Shown: positions 58,318-64,000 of the stretch, in pieces | Layout: the number at the start of each line of letters is the position of its first letter | How positions within the stretch are numbered: the first letter of the stretch is position 1 | Notes under the pieces: model-generated | The model's database searches: none | The model's input: only the letters and a program-made list of their open reading frames with translations | Told to the model about the DNA's origin: nothing | NCBI GenBank assembly: GCA_001949185.1 | Contig: BDGG01000001.1 | Location: 6,121,353 to 6,185,352 of the forward strand | Origin: Ramazzottius varieornatus | Lineage: Eukaryota > Tardigrada > Eutardigrada > Parachela > Ramazzottiidae | DNA length: 64,000 bases | Reading direction: 5' to 3' | Translations under genes and position numbers: made by a program

Positions 58318-59118
58318 TCAAGCTGCAAAACGGCCAAGAGCATCGGAAGTGACATGCTGTGTCGTTCTCCTGGACGTATCTCTGTTCTGGCTCTTCTCGA
58401 CGATGGGCATAATGTCTGCAGAAGAGTTCTCCGAGGATGGAGGTTCCTCGATTAACCGCTCGACTTCAAGTACGTCGACGGAGTTACCGGAAGACAGACC
58501 ATTTTCCCCGCCCGTTCTCAGACCTGCCTCCAGCAATGCTTCTCGTATCCTACTAGAAGCCTCCTGAACATCTTTGGCAATGACGCGTGACAGCGCCCAT
58601 ATCCTAGAACTGGTGGCCAGCATGGAGAGGTCAGTTCCAAAGAAAAAATAATGCTCCTGCGCCATGGCCTGAGTCGACGCTTCTCCAGTCAACTCAGCAT
58701 ACGCACCCATTTGCCGCATCAGCAGTTCCCTGTTCGATAGTTCGGCGAACAGAGCGAACACGGAGTTCCCAAAAGTATCTGTTGCGGATATCAAACCACG
58801 AAATTTCACCGCATTCGAGGTCCGAAGTCGCCGTGCGCAGCTTTGGATGGATAGAGATCGCTGCACAAACTTGCTGCGACGAAACTGATGCCGTATTCTC
58901 TTCAGTAGCAATGCATGAATTTCGAGTTCCGCGAGCAAACCTGCAACTATATAGTGCCTCCATTTCAACAGAAGCTCAATACTTGAAAGACGCAGCCACT
59001 CACCAGAGGCATCCCATTTCTCCTGCAGATCCTTGATGAGGGATACAACAGTTCGACCACACGCCAACAGTTTCTCCTTGCGTCTTGCCTTCTTTGCAAC
59101 GGACTTCTTTCGCTCCAT
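58318..59118 (-). CDS. Helical basic protein, possible NEPRO-like nucleolar protein
   Basis: The frame from the ATG at 59118 reads through, but a 63-nt intron (58941-59003, donor GTGAGT, acceptor TTGCAG) fits well and its removal keeps frame, leaving 245 residues. The N-terminus is a nuclear-localisation-like MERKKSVAKKARRKEKLLAC. After splicing, LLAELEIHALLLKRIRHQFR followed by RSKFVQRSLSIQSCARRLR resembles the conserved leucine-heptad block of the nucleolus and neural progenitor protein family. The middle is helical (SVFALFAELSNRELLMRQMG); the tail is acidic and Ser-rich. Assignment to NEPRO rests on remembered motif shape only. Otherwise a novel helical nuclear protein. Confidence 0.55.
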   Translation of the reverse strand: MERKKSVAKKARRKEKLLACGRTVVSLIKDLQEKWDASGEWLRLSSIELLLKWRHYIVAGLLAELEIHALLLKRIRHQFRRSKFVQRSLSIQSCARRLRTSNAVKFRGLISATDTFGNSVFALFAELSNRELLMRQMGAYAELTGEASTQAMAQEHYFFFGTDLSMLATSSRIWALSRVIAKDVQEASSRIREALLEAGLRTGGENGLSSGNSVDVLEVERLIEEPPSSENSSADIMPIVEKSQNRDTSRRTTQHVTSDALGRFAA

Positions 59119-59449
59119 GTTCGCGACAGGCCTGGCTACCTGTAAAGATGAATCGAAATTTTCTCCGGAAGATCCTGAAGGCTACAAGTGCGCAAAAAGA
59201 ACGAACATTCAAAATTATTATTTTTTGTAAATTGTAAACGTGTTCAGATCAATCAATTTTACCGTTCGTCGCGGGAACAATCAACCGAAGCCGGTAGCCT
59301 GAACGCCCTGAAGCTCCGTCGTTTTCGGTGACGTCATTCTGGCATGATTCTGATTCTGCAAAAATTCTTGCGTTTTTGAATTCTGATCTTTCATTTCTGT
59401 GCCTTGTGTTCTTCCAAATGTTCACCTCCGCGGAGCTGAAGAGCTGAGA
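59119..59449. other. Divergent promoter region
   Basis: Shared upstream region of the minus-strand helical protein and FUZ; no site could be singled out. Confidence 0.4.
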
Positions 59450-60787
59450 ATGCCATCGGTTTGCTTAGCCTGCTTCGCGCTGGACAGCGGTCTCCTCTTC
59501 TCCAACCACTCATACGGCGCCTTCGGACCCCCCTCGATTCCAGCTCTCTCCTCGCTCAGCAGCGTTCACGACTTTGTCTCAGCATCATCGTTAACTCTAC
59601 ATGCTACTTTCGACGACGAAAACCGGATGATTTTGTGGCGCGTGTATGCTGGTCGGTTAAAATTCGTCATGATCATCCAGAAGGACGATCGAGACATCTT
59701 GTTGGAGAGCGCGCTCAAGTTATGCGATTCACTTTTCCACTGTCTCGTATTCCAATGTGGGTACGAGTCCATCGTGGCTTGTCCTTCACCCGAAGCTCTA
59801 AAACAGATCGTTAGCCAAGCAGAGTTATTGATGGATACGCTTCTTTCAGCCTACCTCAGTGATTCCGATTCAGCTCTGTCATTGCCTTTGGATGCCGCCC
59901 TCGTTCCACATCCACTGACTTCCTCAAAGTCCGCCTCGTTTATGGACTCTTTCTGCCGGTCCTTTGCAGTAAACTATGCTCTGGCCTTCGTGAAGGACAG
60001 GATGATGGCATCGTCGACTGAAGCCGCTAGACTGACTCCGGAAGAAATGCTGTTGCTGCGACTGTTTATTGACGTTCCTTCAAACAATCAACTGGTACCA
60101 TCCGCTCCGCCCGAAGAAGCGTTGAGGTCCGCTTCGCCTGTGTTGTCAGTTCGCTCCGGTCCGTTCATCTCTCTTTTGAACAACTTGGGTTCTGCTGGGA
60201 ACTCATCGGAAAGAATAGTCTTCCTTCCGCATACTTCGCCAAACCTCGCCCACAAAATCTCTACAGTAACGATTGCGAACTCGGAAGTCGTTATTGTTTG
60301 TCTTACAGGCGCGGACTTTGCCATGAGCGATGAAACTCGCAAGAGAATGGAAGCCTTCTGCCTCGCAGACTCGAGCTTCGTCAAACGGATTTCCATCTCG
60401 CCACCGTTGTGGTTTTCCGAAAAGCTTGCTCAAAACTTTCCCAAAGAGTTGTACGGAGTGGTGGTGAGAAGTGTGGACATGAACGTGGTGTTTTACTCGC
60501 CAGTAAATGAAGCGCGCAGCGAGACCCGGATGAACCAAAGACGTGAAGGCTTGTTCGATTTTGTACGACTGGTCAAGGAGCTTCGTCAAGTCGAAGTTAG
60601 CGCTAAGAGTAGTTTACTGCCTTCCTCCAATGAGACTTACCATTTTTCTGGCCGTTTTAAGTTTTATTTCATATGCAGAGGTATGCACGAGGTGTACTGT
60701 ATTTTTGACACAGCAGCACCAAAGCAGAGTTTGTTGTCGACAACAGAAGATATTCTGAACGTTTTCACAAGACATAAGAACGAATAA
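59450..60787 (+). CDS. FUZ: Fuzzy planar cell polarity effector (CPLANE subunit)
   Basis: Intronless, 445 residues (human 418). I chose the ATG at 59450 because it starts the conserved first strand (MPSVCLACFALDSGLLFSNH). The first longin-like domain includes IPALSSLSSVHDFVSASSLT, LHATFDDENRMILWRVYAG and LKFVMIIQKDDRDILLESAL. The second part has FLPHTSPNLAHKISTVTI, which lines up with the LPHGSP region of vertebrate Fuzzy. Fuzzy pairs with Inturned to form a Rab23 exchange factor and, with WDPCP, loads intraflagellar transport cargo at the ciliary base. The stop codon lies within GAATAAAA, so the TAA is also part of an AATAAA signal. HPS1/CCZ1/MON1 relatives share the fold but match less well. 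Confidence 0.82.
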   Translation: MPSVCLACFALDSGLLFSNHSYGAFGPPSIPALSSLSSVHDFVSASSLTLHATFDDENRMILWRVYAGRLKFVMIIQKDDRDILLESALKLCDSLFHCLVFQCGYESIVACPSPEALKQIVSQAELLMDTLLSAYLSDSDSALSLPLDAALVPHPLTSSKSASFMDSFCRSFAVNYALAFVKDRMMASSTEAARLTPEEMLLLRLFIDVPSNNQLVPSAPPEEALRSASPVLSVRSGPFISLLNNLGSAGNSSERIVFLPHTSPNLAHKISTVTIANSEVVIVCLTGADFAMSDETRKRMEAFCLADSSFVKRISISPPLWFSEKLAQNFPKELYGVVVRSVDMNVVFYSPVNEARSETRMNQRREGLFDFVRLVKELRQVEVSAKSSLLPSSNETYHFSGRFKFYFICRGMHEVYCIFDTAAPKQSLLSTTEDILNVFTRHKNE

Positions 60788-60788
60788 A
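60783..60788 (+). promoter_or_regulatory. AATAAA overlapping the FUZ stop codon
   Basis: AATAAA at 60783-60788 contains the FUZ stop TAA. If used it would give an almost absent 3' UTR. Confidence 0.4.
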
Positions 60789-61058
60789 ACGAAACGCGAT
60801 CATGAGCTATGGTGTAATTTACCATGAAACACCAACAGAAAACACGGAACGATGAAAATCTTCCCCGTGGATTCTTAAGCCTTGAATATCGGCGATAATG
60901 GGCAAACGGAGATCACTGGACAAGTGTTACGGAGACCAGCAAGAAGTGTATGGAGCTGTGAGAACAATTTTCGCATTGCGAATACAAGCGGTTTGAAATT
61001 CTTTTGCCGGAAGTTATACGGAAAATTGGAGTTAGCCTTTAACACTGCGACTTGAATT

Positions 61059-62001
61059 TCACTCGGCTTTCGCGTCCTTCACGACGGTGGTCGTCGGTAT
61101 ACCAGTTGTTGGTTTCGCGTTCGCCGCTGTCCAGCGTTCCTCCACGTCAAAGGCTGCCACATTCCGCAAGGCTGCCACCAGCTGAATACCACTAATTCCA
61201 GCTTTCACAACGGCTACCGGAGCAGTCACGTACGCCTACAACAAAATTCCAGAATAGTTCCCCATTTGAACGAGAGCTGCAATGCTCCAGCGCCCGAGCA
61301 AATAGCTACGTGTACAGTCCAGATCAACTCGCGCACTCATCTCGAGCCCTGTATGATATTACACGTTAAGATATACACTATGACATGACGTAATACCCAC
61401 ACCGAATGCCCCTTTTGCGCTAGTTGAATGAATCTACGGAAGTCTAAATATCTTTTCAGCGTCTTACCAAGATGCGGAAGAGTCCAATGGGTCCTTCGGT
61501 GAAATGCAGCATGTACAGGGCCGCATAAAAGACCTCATTGCCAGCACACATCCAGAAGAGAACCGTGCGTGAGGAATAATAGACGCGGAGCAGCCAGTGT
61601 TCCGACAGATCGATCAGCTTATGACTAGTGGTGCCCTTGATCATCTGACTGTACATGTGGATCCAGTGACTGGTAATGTCGAGAAAGATATCCATCTGAA
61701 ACAGCATCATCCATTTGGGGTAGAAATGTCCCAGGACCATGATCAGACACAATGTTCCACAGCGATCCGTCAGCATGTCCAGCAGAGCGCCCACTCGACT
61801 CGTTTGACCAAGGTAGCGCGCGGCGTATCCATCGATGGCGTCGGCTCCCGCACTGGCCATGTACCAGAAGAAGGTGGTGTAGGGATCGCTCCGCATGTAA
61901 TAGAAGCTGATGAGGGCTGCCACCACCCGAAAGTATCCAATCAGGTTGGGAACAAAGAGGAAGATGTCCAGAGGGTTTTCTCGCTGCTTCTTGGTTTCCA
62001 T
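61059..62001 (-). CDS. CDIPT: CDP-diacylglycerol-inositol 3-phosphatidyltransferase
   Basis: Two exons, 62001-61468 and 61235-61059, joined in phase 0, 236 residues. The enzyme makes phosphatidylinositol from CDP-diacylglycerol and myo-inositol in the ER membrane. The CDP-alcohol phosphotransferase signature is complete: DGYAAR, eight residues, G, three residues, D, three residues, D (DAIDGYAARYLGQTSRVG, then ALLDMLTDR). Flanking matches are FLFVPNLIGYFRVVAALISF, MDIFLDITSHWIHMYSQMIK and YYSSRTVLFWMCAGNEVFYA. Several membrane helices are visible. An open, spliceable stretch upstream (TAEYSYAPFDKIREK, acceptor near 62052) could extend the N-terminus by an additional exon; the short start is kept because human CDIPT also begins just before FLFVPNLIGY. 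It converges with FUZ. Confidence 0.94.
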
Positions 62002-62061
62002 CTTCTCGCGTATCTTGTCGAACGGTGCGTAACTGTACTCCGCGGTCTTACCTACAACAAG

Positions 62062-63430
62062 AAGGAAACAACCAGGAATCAGATGAGCTTTACAGTGAGC
62101 TCAAAGGTTCAGACAAAGTTTAATGGGCTCATCGATCGATTTCTCCGCGAGTGCTTCCGGTTGCATCCATCTGGATGTTACGTCACAGGAACGGAACCTT
62201 CGTGACCTGCGCAGTTCCCATCAAGGGTGGGCTAAGGGTCTGACTTTGCCTGGAATGCAATTCCGTAATTCCAAAATTTATTAAATTAAATACTCCAATA
62301 ACTAGTAAATGGTATTTTTAATCTTTTCAAAGATCATACTTTGAAGTAAGTACAGGCCGAAATCCACCTGTTTAGGGAACCACGTCCTCGCGTAAATCCC
62401 AGTCGAAAACACTAGATAAGTGAGTACAAGAAGCTGGTCTTACAATTCTGAAGCCTTATAACAATACCGATACACCGATAATCAAGAAGCAGAGCCAAAC
62501 CTTCAAAATTGACGATATTAAAGAGACGAACAGTGCCGGGGGAGGCCGGCGAACTTTTTAGATTTTCTTGCTCAAAGACATATGAAACGCTCTTTCTGAC
62601 TGGCCGTGGGAAGACTAATGGTAGAAAACTATTGGAAAGTTGTTGAACGATTGCACTGCTCATGAAACAGGCTAGGCAAGGCAGCCGTAACTTCATGGAA
62701 GTTTCACTTCTTCCCGTGGCAAAATCGGGGCTTCTTAATGGTACGGAGGTCATAATCGGAATGCTCTATTTTTCCTGAGAAGTGAGGTTGTGACGGGAGA
62801 AGCGAGAAGACCAAACTGAGAAGTCAGGAGTAAGAAAGAGCCTCGTATGAGATCTGTGAGCGATCACGGTCTACAATTGAATGTTTGTAGCAATAAACGC
62901 AACGTTATTAATAAGATCAGGAATATGACGTCGCGATGCGAGAGTCAAAACTTTTTCGGTCGTGTCCGTCTCGTCTCGAATGTCCTGGAGCTATCGGCGG
63001 CACAATAGCTGAACGTCATGATATCGGTTTTCAGAACTTTCCAGGTCATGAGTTTTTTTACGTTTCGATTTGAAACGCACAGCAATCGAACCGCACTTTA
63101 AGAACAGAAGTCTTCGCTAAAGGCTGTTTTACTCTGAAACACTCACAGGTTGGGAAGATAGCGATTTCACCGGCCGCGGACCAATGTTATATATTTGTCG
63201 GCAAAGACAGCTAGTAGTGTAACAGTATGATCTGCCACACGGGCGATGACGAAATATTTTAGTTAGAGGACGCGTATGATGACGCAAGCAGAACAATCTA
63301 ACATTATGACCGAATTTGAATTGCAAAATCTAGCTCGAACAGCCGAACGATGCAGTAGCTATTGCGTCATCATGCAATGCGCTTTTCTGCGGTTTACCAC
63401 ATCCGTGAGTCGTAAACGTCAGTAGTAGAG
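62062..63430. other. Intergenic, nothing recognised
   Basis: A minus-strand frame at 62412-62753 has no domain. No RNA gene found. Confidence 0.4.
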
Positions 63431-63530
63431 CACGGAATCTGGTCGCATGCGCTGCACTGCACTGCACTGCAGCACAGCTACAGCGCGTGAACTGCTGAAA
63501 TTTGTGCGGCACAGCACAGCATACAGCAGA
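63431..63530. repeat. CTGCACTGCACTGCAGCACAG-type repeat, partner of 44823-44925
   Basis: Reverse-complement copy of the repeat at 44.8 kb (CACGGAATCTGGTCGCATGC and GCTACAGCGCGTGAACTGCT). It contains a short CTGCA tandem. A related stretch continues at about 63720-63800. Confidence 0.6.
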
Positions 63531-64000
63531 AAGCCAGACTACCGCCCAGATGCACCTACCGAGACCTAGCAAAAATTACAGTTTTTGGGCATTGGAACGT
63601 CAGCCGTGTCAGCTTCGCCGAACTTTAGGGCAACGTTCTCCAGGTTGACTACCGATTTCGCTGACTGAATTACACGGCGTTCCGCGCAGTTGCACCAGGT
63701 CAACGTGCATCTGCAGCAGAGCTGCTTAGCCATTGGGCATGAAAGTTGAGCAGCACAGCGAAGCGTACAGCGCCCTGGTAATGTGCGCAGCACAGTTACA
63801 CCGTACTTTAATCCCTACGGACCAGTGCTTTAGTCAGCAGTATCCGTCGTTGCCGGCAGATCATTTCGCATAGCCACCGCTGGGTTTCACCAAAGCCATT
63901 ACATCGTTTTCGAACTTTCGTGTTTTTGACTTTTCCACAGGGTACCTTAGAAGTTTCAGGCCTTAAAACTGCATTCGGTCGTCCTTTACTACAGTCTGAA

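Noticed and set aside
59399-60787. MON1 or CCZ1 identity for the plus-strand longin protein
   Set aside because: The order and spacing of conserved segments (first strand, HDF region, LPHxSP) fit Fuzzy better.
1-64000. CRISPR arrays, operons, bacterial promoters or replication origins
   Set aside because: The window is eukaryotic, with spliced genes; no regularly spaced repeat array was seen.

Overview
The window is nuclear DNA from an animal with a compact genome. Coding regions are split by short GT..AG introns, many of them 50-100 nt, and genes lie on both strands with no operons. Recognisable products are eukaryotic: DBT, dynactin p25 (DCTN5), eIF2B-alpha, VPS29, BTF3, Fuzzy, phosphatidylinositol synthase, a VWA5A-like protein, a plexin ectodomain and an LRR receptor. 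Two precursors of RYamide-type neuropeptides point to an ecdysozoan. Small introns, dense genes and a bacterial-type secreted nuclease fit a tardigrade best. That placement is inference; no marker in the window proves it. Two 50-N assembly gaps are present (17306-17355 and 38492-38541).

Layout. 0-9 kb: 3' part of a secreted DNA/RNA endonuclease gene (minus), an internally deleted pogo-like transposon, a Golgi-type GT32 glycosyltransferase (plus), an LRR transmembrane protein (minus) and an unrecognised Cys-containing protein (minus). 9.7-12.2 kb: two tandem RYamide precursors (plus). 13-18.5 kb: a mucin-like type I membrane protein (minus) and a poorly resolved multi-exon gene with a PHD-like finger (plus). 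18.5-25.8 kb: a transposon-rich stretch with a 1.06-kb element with TAA target duplication and a complete 2.7-kb pogo-like element. 25.9-29.2 kb: a plexin ectodomain gene without the usual cytoplasmic domain (minus). 29-34.9 kb: repeats, an orphan first exon inside an inverted repeat and two small secreted-type ORFs.

34.9-42.7 kb: DBT (eight exons, plus), another Thr-rich membrane protein (minus), a basic ORF (minus) and DCTN5 (six exons, minus). 44-48 kb: a LINE reverse-transcriptase remnant, a decayed MROH1-like fragment and hairpin repeats. 48.2-62 kb is the densest housekeeping block: VWA5A-like (minus), EIF2B1 (plus), a 444-aa disordered protein (plus), VPS29 (minus), BTF3 (minus), a possible NEPRO-like protein (minus), FUZ (plus) and CDIPT (minus). 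62-64 kb holds repeats only.

The housekeeping genes serve unrelated pathways (branched-chain amino-acid catabolism, dynein transport, translation initiation, retromer, nascent-chain binding, ciliogenesis, phosphoinositide synthesis) and share no evident common regulation. The most unusual parts are the RYamide pair in which one copy has lost the second conserved C-terminal cysteine, the tail-less plexin next to a pogo-like element, the exon bracketed by near-identical inverted repeats, and a hairpin repeat family built around GTGGCGCAC that recurs in introns. Exon junctions were chosen by eye from GT..AG signals, frame continuity and remembered family alignments; none were tested with transcripts.
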